Below, in pieces: positions 14,546 through 23,106 of a DNA stretch of 32,738 nucleotides; position 1 is the stretch's first letter, and every line of letters begins with the position of its first letter. A program made the translations under genes and the position numbers. The notes beneath the pieces are model-generated. The model did not search any database. It had not been told where the DNA came from and was given only the letters and a program-made list of their open reading frames with translations. The DNA is from JAVBMB01 sp031552995 (GTDB taxonomy: Bacteria > Bacillota > Clostridia > Oscillospirales > Butyricicoccaceae), in NCBI GenBank assembly GCA_031552995.1, contig JAVBMB010000024.1, forward strand, positions 1 through 32,738, given 5' to 3'.

Positions 14546-17179
14546 ATGAAACTCATGGCAATCGACGGCAACAGCCTGATAAACCGCGCCTACTACGGCG
14601 TGCGCAGCGCGTTGACGTCGCAAAGCGGCGTGCCGACAAACGCCGTCTACGGCTTTTTTATGATGCTTATGAAGCTTCGGGACGATTATTCCCCCGACGC
14701 TGTCTGCATATGCTTCGACCGGCGCGAGCCGACAGTGCGCCACAGAATGTACGACGGCTACAAGGCGACCCGCAAGCCGATGCCGGAAGACCTTGCCGCC
14801 CAGATGCCGATAATCCGCCAGGCGCTTGAGCTGATGGGCCTGCGCTGCCTCGATTGCCCGGGGTACGAGGCGGACGATATACTGGGCACACTCGCCGCCG
14901 CCTGCGCCGCTGGGGGCGACAGCTGTGTCATCGTAACAGGGGACCGTGACAGCCTGCAATTTGTTTCATCGGCGACTACGGTCGGAATAATCATAACAAA
15001 GCAGGGGCAGACGACAACGCAGGACTATGACCCTGCCATGTTTGCCGAGCAATACTGCGGCCTGACGCCGGATAAAATGGTCGACCTCAAGGCCATCATG
15101 GGCGACAGCTCAGACAACATCCCCGGCGTCAGGGGAATCGGGGAAAAAGGCGCGCTCGACCTTCTGTGCCGCTTTTCGTCACTCGACGGCGTATACGCCG
15201 CCATCGACGACCCGTCCGTCTCGGCGTCAACGCGCAAAAAGCTGGAGGACGGCAAGGACAGCGCCTACCTGAGCTATACGCTCGCAAAAGGGATAACCGA
15301 CGCGCCGGTGGATGTCTCGCCAGCGTCGCTTGCACCGCTGCCGATGCGCGAGGGTGAGCTTTACGCCCTGTTCGACGGCCTGCAGCTGCGCACGCTGATA
15401 AAGCGGCTTGACCTCAAGCCGCCGCAGGGCGCAGGAAATGTCGGCTTCACGCCGCGAGCAGCCGAGCATATCCGCACCGCGGAGGCGCTGGCCGCGGCAG
15501 ACCCCGCCGCGCTGCCGTGCTGCGCCGCCGTATTCAGCGACGCCTTTGATTGCTGCGCCGTCACCGCCGGCGATAAATCATGGGCTTTCAGCGCCGTCGA
15601 TGTGGGGGAGAGCGCATTCGCCGCTTTTGCGCGGCGGCTGCTTGCGCGCGCCGATGTCACGCTGTGTGATGCCAAACCGGTGTTCGCGCATATGCTCTCT
15701 CTGGGCGAAAAACCGCCGCTGCCGGCGTTTGATGTCGCGCTTGCCGGGTATCTGCTCAACCCGTCGGACGGCGATTATACGCTGCCAGCTCTGGCGCAAA
15801 AGTACCTCGGCCATATGCCGGCCGCGGCGATATATAATGCCGAGGACAGTGTAAACCTTTTCGGAGTCACCGACGACGCGCTTAACGCGCTCGCCGAGCA
15901 CAGCCAGATTGTCGCGGCGCTGCGAGGCGTGATGGCGGAGCAACTGTCCCTGCGCGGCATGGCGTCACTGCTCACCGACATGGAACTGCCTCTCATGGCG
16001 GTGCTCGCTTCGATGGAGCACGCCGGCATGGCGGTGGACAGCGCCGGGCTTACGGCGTTCGGCACGCGGCTCGCAGCGCAGATTGATGTGCTGGAGCGCA
16101 AGATATATGACCTTGCCGGCGAGACATTCACCATCGGTTCGCCAAAGCAACTCGGCGCCGTTCTGTTCGAAAAACTCGGCTTAAAATCTACAAAGAAAAC
16201 AAAAACAGGTTACTCCACCGACGCCGATGTGCTGGATAAGCTCGCCTCAAAGCACGAAATTGTCGCCGACGTGCTTGAATGGCGCCGCCTGAGCAAGCTT
16301 AAATCGACATACACCGACGGCCTTGTCAAGATGATTCGCCATGACGGGCGTATACACACAACATTTAATCAAATGGTCACAAGCACAGGCCGCCTCAGCT
16401 CTACCGAGCCGAACCTGCAAAACATACCTATTCGCCAAAAGATTGGAAGCGAGATTCGCCGAAGCTTTATAGCGCCCGGCGGCTTCCTGCTTGTCGACGC
16501 CGATTACAGCCAAATTGAGCTGCGCATACTCGCGCATATAGCGGGCGACAAAATTATGCTCGATGCTTTTGCCGCGGGCGAGGATATCCATACGGTTACC
16601 GCCTCACAGGTGTTCGGCGTGCCGCCTGATCTCGTCACGTCGCAGATGCGCTCGCGCGCCAAGGCCGTCAACTTCGGTATAGTGTACGGCATATCGGCAT
16701 TTTCGCTCAGCGAGGATATCGGCGTCGCGCCGAAAGAGGCGCAGTCATACATCGATGCCTATTTCGAAAAATACACCGGTGTGCGCCGGTATATGGACAG
16801 CATTCGCGCCAGAGCGCATCAGGACGGGTATGTTTCGACGCTTTACGGCCGCAGGCGATACCTGCCGGAGCTTAAGTCATCCAACTTCAACGTCCGCTCG
16901 TTTGGCGAGCGTGTCGCGCTCAACGCGCCGATTCAAGGTACGGCGGCCGATATAATAAAGCTGGCAATGATAAATGTCTGCCGCAGCCTCGAGAGCGAGG
17001 GCATGAAGTCGCGTCTGATACTGCAGGTTCACGATGAGCTGATTCTCGAGTGTCCCGGGGGCGAGCGCGAACGCGCCGCCGATATACTGCGCCGCGAGAT
17101 GGAAAATGCGGCGAAGCTTGATGTGCGTCTCGCGGTCGATGTCTCGTGGGGGGAGAGCTGGTATGACGCAAAGCACTGA
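14546..17179 (+). CDS. polA: DNA polymerase I
   Basis: An 877-residue family A polymerase used for Okazaki fragment maturation and repair. The N-terminal 5'-nuclease domain (about 1-290) is complete (MAIDGNSLINRA, CFDRREPTVRH, GDRDSLQF, GDSSDNIPGVRGIG). The middle domain (about 300-470) is degenerate: the DxE metal residues of a 3'-5' exonuclease are not seen, so proofreading is probably absent, as in Bacillus and Taq enzymes. The polymerase domain has motif A DYSQIELRILAH (near 653), motif B RAKAVNFGIVYG (near 702) and motif C QVHDELILE (near 827). The ATG follows GGAGG. It is the first gene of a unit with rimI, which overlaps its end by 17 bases, and tsaD. Confidence 0.96.
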   Translation: MKLMAIDGNSLINRAYYGVRSALTSQSGVPTNAVYGFFMMLMKLRDDYSPDAVCICFDRREPTVRHRMYDGYKATRKPMPEDLAAQMPIIRQALELMGLRCLDCPGYEADDILGTLAAACAAGGDSCVIVTGDRDSLQFVSSATTVGIIITKQGQTTTQDYDPAMFAEQYCGLTPDKMVDLKAIMGDSSDNIPGVRGIGEKGALDLLCRFSSLDGVYAAIDDPSVSASTRKKLEDGKDSAYLSYTLAKGITDAPVDVSPASLAPLPMREGELYALFDGLQLRTLIKRLDLKPPQGAGNVGFTPRAAEHIRTAEALAAADPAALPCCAAVFSDAFDCCAVTAGDKSWAFSAVDVGESAFAAFARRLLARADVTLCDAKPVFAHMLSLGEKPPLPAFDVALAGYLLNPSDGDYTLPALAQKYLGHMPAAAIYNAEDSVNLFGVTDDALNALAEHSQIVAALRGVMAEQLSLRGMASLLTDMELPLMAVLASMEHAGMAVDSAGLTAFGTRLAAQIDVLERKIYDLAGETFTIGSPKQLGAVLFEKLGLKSTKKTKTGYSTDADVLDKLASKHEIVADVLEWRRLSKLKSTYTDGLVKMIRHDGRIHTTFNQMVTSTGRLSSTEPNLQNIPIRQKIGSEIRRSFIAPGGFLLVDADYSQIELRILAHIAGDKIMLDAFAAGEDIHTVTASQVFGVPPDLVTSQMRSRAKAVNFGIVYGISAFSLSEDIGVAPKEAQSYIDAYFEKYTGVRRYMDSIRARAHQDGYVSTLYGRRRYLPELKSSNFNVRSFGERVALNAPIQGTAADIIKLAMINVCRSLESEGMKSRLILQVHDELILECPGGERERAADILRREMENAAKLDVRLAVDVSWGESWYDAKH

Positions 17180-17639
17180 CGGACGCATAGTGCCGCTCGC
17201 CGAAAAACACATCAGAGACATGGCCGAAATTGAGAAGCTGTGCTTTTCGCAGCCGTGGAGCCTCGAGACGCTGGAAAACGAGCTTGTAACGCCGCTGGCG
17301 CGATACTTTGTTTTCGAATACGGCGGCCGCGTGCTTGGATATATCGGCACGCGGATGATATATGACGAGTGCCACATCACAAATGTCGCGGTCCATCCCG
17401 GCGCACGCCGCCACGGGATAGCGAAGCGCCTGCTGTCCGCGCTTGAAGAGTTTGCCGCCAACAACGGCATATCACTCATGACGCTGGAAGTCCGTCAAAG
17501 CAATACGGTGGCGCGCTCGTTTTACGAAAAAAGCGGGTTCGCCGCCATAGGGCTGCGCCGCGGATACTACGACCTGCCGCCAGAGGACGCCGTGCTGATG
17601 ACGAAGCATCTTGGCGGCGGGGATGACAAAATAATATAA
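17163..17639 (+). CDS. rimI: Ribosomal-protein-alanine N-acetyltransferase (RimI-like GNAT)
   Basis: A 158-residue GNAT acetyltransferase. The acetyl-CoA loop is VHPGARRHGIAKRLL, followed by the LEVRQSNTVARSFYEKSGF stretch and RRGYY that mark the RimI subgroup, which acetylates the N-terminal alanine of ribosomal protein S18 and other proteins. The ATG at 17163 has a GGGGAG site and lies inside the polA end; an in-frame codon at 17106 lies deeper in polA and is rejected. The neighbour is tsaD, a common arrangement in Gram-positives, although tsaB and tsaE, often in the same cluster, are missing here. Confidence 0.9.
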   Translation: MTQSTDGRIVPLAEKHIRDMAEIEKLCFSQPWSLETLENELVTPLARYFVFEYGGRVLGYIGTRMIYDECHITNVAVHPGARRHGIAKRLLSALEEFAANNGISLMTLEVRQSNTVARSFYEKSGFAAIGLRRGYYDLPPEDAVLMTKHLGGGDDKII

Positions 17640-17674
17640 CGGCCGCGAATAAACACCAAGCGAGGGAATTAACC

Positions 17675-18694
17675 ATGCTGATTCTTGCAATCGAAAGCTC
17701 GTGCGACGAGACAGCCGCCGCCATAAGCCGCGACGGGAGGACAATACTGTCCGATATCATATACTCGCAGGCCGATATGCATGCGCTGTACGGCGGCGTC
17801 GTACCGGAGATAGCGTCCCGCCGCCATATAGAAAAAGTCAGCCTCGTCGCAGACCAGGCGCTTTGCGCCGCCGGGCTGCAAATGTCAGATATCGGCGCCG
17901 TCGCTGCCACATGCGCGCCCGGCCTTATAGGCGCACTTCTCGTCGGCGCCAACTTTGCAAAGGCGTGCGCGATGTCGCTCGATGTGCCGTTTATTCCGGT
18001 GCACCACATAAAAGCGCACATCGCGGCGGCCTATATCGCCTTCCCGCGGCTTGCGCCGCCGTTCACTGCGCTTGTCGCCTCGGGCGGGCACACGCTCATC
18101 ATTGACGTCGCGGATTACACGGTGATGAAAATAATCGGCACAACGCGCGACGACGCCGCCGGCGAGGCGTTCGACAAAACGGCGCGTTTGCTCGGCCTCG
18201 GCTACCCGGGCGGCGCCGCGCTGGACGCGCTGTCGCGCGGGGGCACGGCCGGCGTCTACCGTCTGCCCCGCGCCGATATCACAGGCGCGCCGTTCGATTT
18301 TTCGTTCAGCGGTATAAAGACGGCCGCCGTCAACCTGATTCACAACGCAGCGCAAAAAGGCATCGAAATAAACCGTGCCGACCTCTCCGCAGAGATATCG
18401 CAGGCCGTCGCCGACGCGCTCGCGCCGCGCGTTATGCGCGCCGCGCTTGAATGCGGCCGTAACACCGTTGTCGCGGCTGGCGGCGTCGCCGCAAACAGCA
18501 CGCTTCGCGCTATGCTGGCGTCGCTTGCCGAAAAACACAACCTCAGCCTTTTTATACCGCCTGTCAGGCTGTGCGGCGACAACGGAAGCATGGTAGCGGC
18601 GCAGGCGTACTACGAGTTTGCGGCGGGCAATACCGCCGATATCACACAAAACTGCTACGCGACGATGTCTGTCGAGGCCGATATCCGTGCGTGA
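17675..18694 (+). CDS. tsaD: tRNA N6-adenosine threonylcarbamoyltransferase (TsaD)
   Basis: A 339-residue ASKHA-fold enzyme that, with TsaB and TsaE, transfers threonylcarbamoyl to A37 of tRNAs reading ANN codons. Diagnostic motifs are SSCDETA at residues 8-14, the metal site HHIKAHIAA near residue 110, the nucleotide-binding VASGGHT and the C-terminal PPVRLCGDNGSMVA. The ATG follows GAGGG and lies 35 bases after rimI. It is functionally linked to tcdA further downstream, which dehydrates the same modification. Confidence 0.95.
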   Translation: MLILAIESSCDETAAAISRDGRTILSDIIYSQADMHALYGGVVPEIASRRHIEKVSLVADQALCAAGLQMSDIGAVAATCAPGLIGALLVGANFAKACAMSLDVPFIPVHHIKAHIAAAYIAFPRLAPPFTALVASGGHTLIIDVADYTVMKIIGTTRDDAAGEAFDKTARLLGLGYPGGAALDALSRGGTAGVYRLPRADITGAPFDFSFSGIKTAAVNLIHNAAQKGIEINRADLSAEISQAVADALAPRVMRAALECGRNTVVAAGGVAANSTLRAMLASLAEKHNLSLFIPPVRLCGDNGSMVAAQAYYEFAAGNTADITQNCYATMSVEADIRA

Positions 18695-19031
18695 GCCGCT
18701 GTAACCATTTCGTAAACAGATAGTAAAGGCTGCTTGACGAAAAACGTATTTTTTCGTGGTTTGCCTGTGGGGAAAAAGGTCAAAACTATAAAAGCGGGCG
18801 CCGGTAAAAAATGTAAATAATTCCGCTCAGACTTGAATATCAACGCCTGAGAAGCTGTTGAAAAACCTGTGCAGAATGTTAATAACTAGCTGTAAAGGGC
18901 AAAAATGATAAAAAGGCGCGCACCAAAATAATTTTTGTATATGCGGTTTTATATATAAAAAATTATGACAAAGATGTAATTTTTCTCACCGCAGCATATT
19001 TTCAGCCCTAATTTTACCTGCGTGATTGGCT
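18695..19031. other. AT-rich intergenic region with degenerate DnaA-box-like repeats
   Basis: No gene is seen in this stretch. Four 9-mers of the form TGTnnnnAA lie on the plus strand at 18766-18774, 18856-18864, 18868-18876 and 18877-18885, each two mismatches from the reversed DnaA box TGTGGATAA. An AT-rich stretch follows at about 18930-19010. A weak A/T-only hairpin (18737-18744 / 18750-18757) may end tsaD transcription. Confidence 0.35.
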
Positions 19032-19060
19032 TTGACAAGTCGCCCGTGCGCTGGTATAAT
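19032..19060 (+). promoter_or_regulatory. Consensus promoter of the SLH-type protein gene
   Basis: TTGACA (19032-19037), a 17-bp spacer and TATAAT (19055-19060) form a perfect sigma-A promoter 60 bases before the GTG start, implying high constitutive expression. Confidence 0.88.
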
Positions 19061-19119
19061 CTACATATCGTGTCGGCGTGGCCGGGGCGATGAAATCTCT
19101 GGCATAAAGGAGACAAGCC

Positions 19120-20286
19120 GTGCGCAGCAAACGACTCATTGCCGCAATACTGCTTACCGCCCTGGCGCTGTGCGCCACGGCTTATGCCGCGGGCAACACA
19201 CCGGCGGATTCGCTTATCACGCTGTCATATCTTGACGAAATATTTGTACGTCCGATAAACGACACAATAAAAAGCCGCGCCAATCAGCTTCTTGCCGACG
19301 GCGCCGCCTCGGCCGACAAGGCCATTGCGGCGCTGCGGGCCAAAGAGCAGGCCAAGCTGGACGCCGCGCTTGCCGACAGCATGTATCAGCGCGTATCCGT
19401 CAAGGTAGGCTCGCTGATTTCGTCGCTCAACACTGGCTCCATGTCGACGCTGACGCTTAAGAAGGGCGACCGCGTCGTCGGCAAAACCGGCGCCGGCGTT
19501 GTGCTGATATCCGGTACGGCGCAGACATGCGGCAACGCCGGCACCGATGTCGTAAACATCACTGCGGGCAAGACTATGGCGCCCGGCACCGCCGTCGCCG
19601 TCAACGCCTACAGCATGATAATGGGCGACAACGGAAGCGGAATCACTATAACGTCGGACAGCGCGACTGTCTATGTGCGCGACGGAGCGCGCATGCTGCC
19701 GGCCTACACTGCAGCCAACACAAAGTATGCCGATGCACTTCTCGGTCTGAAGCTGTTCCTCGGCTCAAACAGAGGTTACGAGCTTGACCGCACGCCGACG
19801 AGGCAGGAGGCGCTCATCATGCTCATCCGTCTGCTGGGAGAGGAGCAAGACGCGCTCGGTTACACGGGTACCAGCACGTTTACCGACCTTACAGGCTGGC
19901 TCGAGGGTCGCAGCTACATAATTTACGGCCACAATAAGGGATATACAAACGGCGAAAGCGCCACAGTGTTTGCGCAGGCCAAGCCTGCATCGCTCGAGAT
20001 GTATCTTACATTCGTGCTGCGCGCGCTGGGCTACAGTGACGCCGCGGGGGATTTTGTCTGGAACACGTCGTCGCGCACGCTCGCTATCGACCTTGGGCTG
20101 ATAACGCAAAGTGAGATTGATTCGATACTCACATCCGGCTTCATGCGCGACCATGTCGTCAGGATATCATACAACGCGCTGGACACAAACCTTAAGGGAA
20201 GCGGCGAAACGCTGGCCGAAAAGCTTACGGCGGCAGGCGTCATCACATCGGAGCAGCTTCGCGCGGCGAGGCAGGCCGTTCGGTAG
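19120..20286 (+). CDS. Exported protein with S-layer homology (SLH)-like C-terminus
   Basis: A 388-residue exported protein. A classical signal peptide spans residues 1-24 (RSKR, hydrophobic core, cleavage after AYA). An alanine-rich helical segment follows (about 40-85), then a beta-rich middle with Gly/Thr/Val repeats (about 95-195). Two SLH-like modules make up the C-terminal half (GLKLFLGSNRGYELDRTPTRQEALIMLIRLLG and a second one ending VLRALGY), which would bind the protein to cell-wall polymers. The start is a GTG at 19120 with AAAGGAG upstream. It stands alone between a consensus promoter and a strong terminator. The function beyond wall attachment is unknown; it may be a surface or S-layer-associated structural protein. 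Confidence 0.8.
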   Translation: MRSKRLIAAILLTALALCATAYAAGNTPADSLITLSYLDEIFVRPINDTIKSRANQLLADGAASADKAIAALRAKEQAKLDAALADSMYQRVSVKVGSLISSLNTGSMSTLTLKKGDRVVGKTGAGVVLISGTAQTCGNAGTDVVNITAGKTMAPGTAVAVNAYSMIMGDNGSGITITSDSATVYVRDGARMLPAYTAANTKYADALLGLKLFLGSNRGYELDRTPTRQEALIMLIRLLGEEQDALGYTGTSTFTDLTGWLEGRSYIIYGHNKGYTNGESATVFAQAKPASLEMYLTFVLRALGYSDAAGDFVWNTSSRTLAIDLGLITQSEIDSILTSGFMRDHVVRISYNALDTNLKGSGETLAEKLTAAGVITSEQLRAARQAVR

Positions 20287-20298
20287 AATATACATTTC

Positions 20299-20334
20299 AA
20301 AATCCCCGTTCCGCGGCTGCGGAACGGGGATTTT
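20299..20334 (+). terminator. Terminator after the SLH-type gene
   Basis: A perfect 16-bp stem (20299-20314 / 20319-20334, loop GGCT) ends in TTTTC, about 13 bases after the stop codon. Confidence 0.93.
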
Positions 20335-20494
20335 CTCGCGTCGGTAACACATGCCGCAATAAAAACATATACTGCTTGCAGGATGGGTGTGCCGCATGAC
20401 GCCATCGCCGCAAAAAACTTTGAACGCGTTGTAACAATGCGGCTCCCGTCGAATAGTATGGAGTGAGAAATCTATTTAGGAGGTAAACGCTTCT

Positions 20495-20677
20495 ATGTTT
20501 TCATGCAATAATCGTAACTGTTGGGACTCTACATTTTGGATTGTTGTCATCATCGCGCTTGTAATCCTGTGGATACAGCCATCGTTTAAGAATAACTGCG
20601 GCTGCGGCTGCAACGACGGGTGCGGCGAGAATAACAATTGTGGCTGTGGCTGCGGCTGTGGCTGCGGAAGCTTCTAA
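20495..20677 (+). CDS. Small Cys/Gly-rich membrane-anchored protein
   Basis: A 60-residue protein of no recognised family. Residues 1-12 are polar with two Cys, residues 13-28 form one membrane helix (WIVVIIALVILWIQ), and the tail 29-60 is almost only Cys, Gly and Asn, ending in a CGCGCGCGCG run; 11 of the 60 residues are Cys. The ribosome site AGGAGG is perfect, 11 bases before the ATG, and a strong terminator follows, so expression is credible. Such Cys-rich tails can bind metals or cross-link; small proteins of this composition occur in spore coats, but that role is a guess. The DNA repeat (GGCTGT/GGCTGC) behind the tail is prone to length change. Confidence 0.72.
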   Translation: MFSCNNRNCWDSTFWIVVIIALVILWIQPSFKNNCGCGCNDGCGENNNCGCGCGCGCGSF

Positions 20678-20694
20678 GCAAGCTATACTTAACG

Positions 20695-20721
20695 AAAAAG
20701 AGGGGGGTACCCCTCTTTTTT
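20695..20721 (+). terminator. Bidirectional terminator after the Cys/Gly-rich gene
   Basis: An 11-bp stem AAAAAGAGGGG/CCCCTCTTTTT (20695-20705 / 20710-20720, loop GGTA) ends in six T. It serves both the small gene and the convergent GH18-like gene. Confidence 0.93.
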
Positions 20722-20735
20722 GCTCCCCTAAAAAA

Positions 20736-21509
20736 TCAGCCCATAAGAATGTCCCGCGCCGACGCCCCCCATTCGCTGTACAGCAACACGGCGGAATGCA
20801 GCCCGCGCGCCTGAGCCCGGTCCAGCTTTGCGCCGGCAGTGTGCTGGTCATCAAACAGCACAAAGCGTGTTGTGCCGTCGCCTGTGCGGTATGTAAAGTA
20901 TTTGCACAGCATATCGGGGGAAAAATATATCGAGGGGTCGCTCTGAGCCATAATATCGCGCAGCTGCGCGGCGCTCAGTGTTTGCCCCTCCGGAGAATAT
21001 GCCGGCATAGTGAACTCATTGCATGTGCGTACGATTTCAAGGCATAGGTTTTCGGCGCCATAGCGCGAGGCATAGCTGTCCAGCATCTCGTCGAACGAGC
21101 CGCCGCTGAGCGCCGAGGGTACAATAATTTTCGCCGGTGTTCCGGGTGTCGCCAGCGCAACGGGAATATAGCATTCCATGCTTTTGGCGGCAAGGTGTGC
21201 CGCAAGCGCCGCAACTGTCGCGGAGTTTGCGCCGTCCGGCTCTATGTCTATCACGACGCCCCGCATCGAGCGGCGCGAGCATTCCAACGATATCTCGCGC
21301 ACCAGCTTTGCGGGGTCGCACCTTGTAAGCCACGGGCTGTCAATCAGTCCCATCAGGCCGTTTTGCCCCGTACACGATGCGGCCTGCCGCTGTAAAGCGC
21401 CGTTTTCCCCCACCCTGTAGATGAGATAGACGCACGGCAGCCGCAGCGCCTCCGCGGTCTTGCTGTGTTCGGCGGTTGTCGCCAGATAGGCCTTAATTTT
21501 TCCGCTCAT
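20736..21509 (-). CDS. GH18-like TIM-barrel protein, probably glycan-related
   Basis: A 257-residue protein whose pattern fits a degenerate glycoside hydrolase family 18 barrel. The strand-4 motif reads GVVIDIEP with Asp88 and Glu90 at the positions of the DxE catalytic pair, though the first Asp of DxxDxDxE is missing. The C-terminal end has FVLFDD followed by an Ala-rich helix and GLHSAVLLYSEWG, which resembles the YDD...W end of YaaH-type spore-lysis hydrolases. There is no signal peptide, so it acts inside the cell (mother cell or forespore if spore-related) or has lost its export signal. The ATG at 21509 follows GGGGGAGG. Its family is tentative. Confidence 0.6.
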   Translation of the reverse strand: MSGKIKAYLATTAEHSKTAEALRLPCVYLIYRVGENGALQRQAASCTGQNGLMGLIDSPWLTRCDPAKLVREISLECSRRSMRGVVIDIEPDGANSATVAALAAHLAAKSMECYIPVALATPGTPAKIIVPSALSGGSFDEMLDSYASRYGAENLCLEIVRTCNEFTMPAYSPEGQTLSAAQLRDIMAQSDPSIYFSPDMLCKYFTYRTGDGTTRFVLFDDQHTAGAKLDRAQARGLHSAVLLYSEWGASARDILMG

Positions 21510-21522
21510 CCCTTCCTCCCCC

Positions 21523-21552
21523 TTGCATCACATGCGCTTGCAATGATATAAT
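21523..21552 (+). promoter_or_regulatory. Candidate promoter of the yqeG-like operon
   Basis: TTGCAT (21523-21528), an 18-bp spacer and TATAAT (21547-21552) point towards the gene at 21737. The remaining 180 bases before that gene hold nothing else recognisable. Confidence 0.55.
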
Positions 21553-21736
21553 AATTATTAGAACACTTAATCTGTGAGCTTTTGCGATTATCGGGCGCTC
21601 AAACACACAGAACGGTTAAAGTATGCCATAGCGCCGCGAAGCGGCCATGATATGCCGACTGCCAGTCATGATTAAATCTATTGCCGGCCGGGCTCAAATA
21701 TGTCTTGCCAGCGATTTCGTATTTGGAGGCTTATCC

Positions 21737-22237
21737 ATGCCCACCCTTCGTCCCGACCGAATGTATTCCAGCGTTACCGATATCACGTATGCTCAGCTTT
21801 CCGAAATGGGCGTGCGCGGTTTGCTGCTTGATATCGACGGCACGCTGATGCCCACAAAGACGGACAGGCCGACGCCCGATGTGTTGCGCTGGCTGTGCGA
21901 GATGAAAGACGCCGGCATCGCGCTGTTTATTCTTTCCAACAGCCGCCGGCCCGGCAGGGTCGAACGCCTGAGCCGTTCTCTCAACATACCGGGCTTCATT
22001 GCCCGCGCCGGCAAACCAAGGCGCGAGGGGTTTTACCGGGCGGCAGGTCTGCTCGGTCTGCGCGGCTCGCAGCTTGCCATGGTCGGGGATCAGATATTCA
22101 CCGATGTATACGGGGCAAACCGCAGCGGCATCCGTTCGCTGCTCGTCATGTCCACCGATACCGATTTGTGGTATCAGCCGCTTCGCCGCGCGTTCGAGCT
22201 TCCGTTCATGCGCGAAAAGAAGGAGCGCATAAGGTGA
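21737..22237 (+). CDS. YqeG-family HAD phosphatase (phosphatidylglycerophosphatase-like)
   Basis: A 166-residue HAD hydrolase of the YqeG group (HAD IIIA), relatives of which dephosphorylate phosphatidylglycerophosphate. Motif I is LLDIDGTL (nucleophile Asp32, Asp34), motif II is LSNSRR, the lysine is in AGKPRRE, and motif III is MVGDQIFTDV. The ATG at 21737 follows TTTGGAGG; an in-frame codon at 21647 would add 30 residues with no family match. Its stop overlaps the GTG of the next gene (GTGA). No membrane segment is present, in keeping with soluble YqeG proteins. The lipid-phosphatase role is taken from family knowledge. Confidence 0.85.
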   Translation: MPTLRPDRMYSSVTDITYAQLSEMGVRGLLLDIDGTLMPTKTDRPTPDVLRWLCEMKDAGIALFILSNSRRPGRVERLSRSLNIPGFIARAGKPRREGFYRAAGLLGLRGSQLAMVGDQIFTDVYGANRSGIRSLLVMSTDTDLWYQPLRRAFELPFMREKKERIR

Positions 22238-23091
22238 GCGCCCTCTTCGGCCCGGCGGGCAACTGCGACAGCTTTATAAAGACGCGCAAATCCAGCGTCC
22301 ACGCCCCTGCGTGGCTTAGGAATAAAGGACTCGACTGTTACGAATACCAGTGCGGCCGCGGGGTGAACATCAGCCAGGCGCTAGCGCGTGATCTTGGCGC
22401 GCAGGCCGCTTTGCATGATATTGCGCTTTCGGTTCACTCGCCGTATTTCATCAACCTGTCCGCCGCCGACGAGGTTAGAATGCGGAAAAACACTGATTAT
22501 ATCCTGTCTGCCTGCCTTGCAGCGTCATGGATGGGCGGTGACCGCGTCGTCGTGCATTGCGGGGGGCTGTCGGGCATGGCTCGTGCCGAGGCGATGCAAA
22601 ACACGCGCCGCGGTATCGCGGACGCCCTGCGGGTCCTTGATGAGCAAGGGCTGGGGCATATCACGCTGTGTATCGAAACTATGGGCAAAGTGAACATGAT
22701 AGGCACGACGGACGAAGTGTTCAGCCTGTGCGCGGATGACGAACGCCTGCTGCCGTGCATAGATTTCGGGCATGTCAACTGCCGCACCGGCGGAGGGCTT
22801 AACGATAAAGCCGCCTACACCCGCATATTCGACGATATGGAAAATATGCTAGGCGTGTCGCGTGCCTCGAGGCTGCATATACATTTCAGCAAAATCGAGT
22901 ATTCGGCGGGCGGCGAGGTTCGCCATTTAACGCTTGATGACAGCGTGTACGGCCCCGATTTCGAGCCTCTGATTGACATCATTGCAGCGCGATCCTACTC
23001 TCCGCGAATCATCTGCGAATCCGCCGGCACCCAGGCCGAGGACGCGCTGACGATGAGGCAATACTACACATCGATAAAACGGGAAATATAA
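22234..23091 (+). CDS. AP endonuclease family 2 (Nfo/endonuclease IV-like) TIM-barrel protein
   Basis: A 285-residue TIM-barrel protein of the endonuclease IV type, which cuts DNA at abasic sites with a trinuclear zinc centre. Zinc-ligand motifs run along the barrel: SVHSPYF, VVHCGG, CIETMGK, CIDFGHVN, LHIHFS and ICESAG. The start is the GTG at 22234 (SALFGPAGN follows), with AAGGAG upstream and a 4-base overlap with the yqeG-like gene; the longer upstream frame reads through yqeG out of phase and is rejected. The SDG[TV]H-type and C-terminal loops are divergent, so a sugar isomerase or other barrel activity is a lesser possibility. A gap of 15 bases leads to the peptidase. Confidence 0.84.
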   Translation: MSALFGPAGNCDSFIKTRKSSVHAPAWLRNKGLDCYEYQCGRGVNISQALARDLGAQAALHDIALSVHSPYFINLSAADEVRMRKNTDYILSACLAASWMGGDRVVVHCGGLSGMARAEAMQNTRRGIADALRVLDEQGLGHITLCIETMGKVNMIGTTDEVFSLCADDERLLPCIDFGHVNCRTGGGLNDKAAYTRIFDDMENMLGVSRASRLHIHFSKIEYSAGGEVRHLTLDDSVYGPDFEPLIDIIAARSYSPRIICESAGTQAEDALTMRQYYTSIKREI

Positions 23092-23106
23092 AAAACGGAG
23101 GTCATT

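Noticed and set aside
13960..14571. 203-codon minus-strand frame
   Set aside because: It runs through the tRNA-Gln gene, its promoter and its terminator, so it cannot be a real coding sequence.
18695..19031. Chromosomal replication origin (oriC)
   Set aside because: The DnaA-box-like motifs are all imperfect, and no dnaA, dnaN, recF, rpmH or gyrase gene is nearby. It is kept only as a weak finding.
20600..20675. Short tandem repeat or CRISPR-like array
   Set aside because: The repeat is a Gly-Cys codon run within a small gene, with no spacers.
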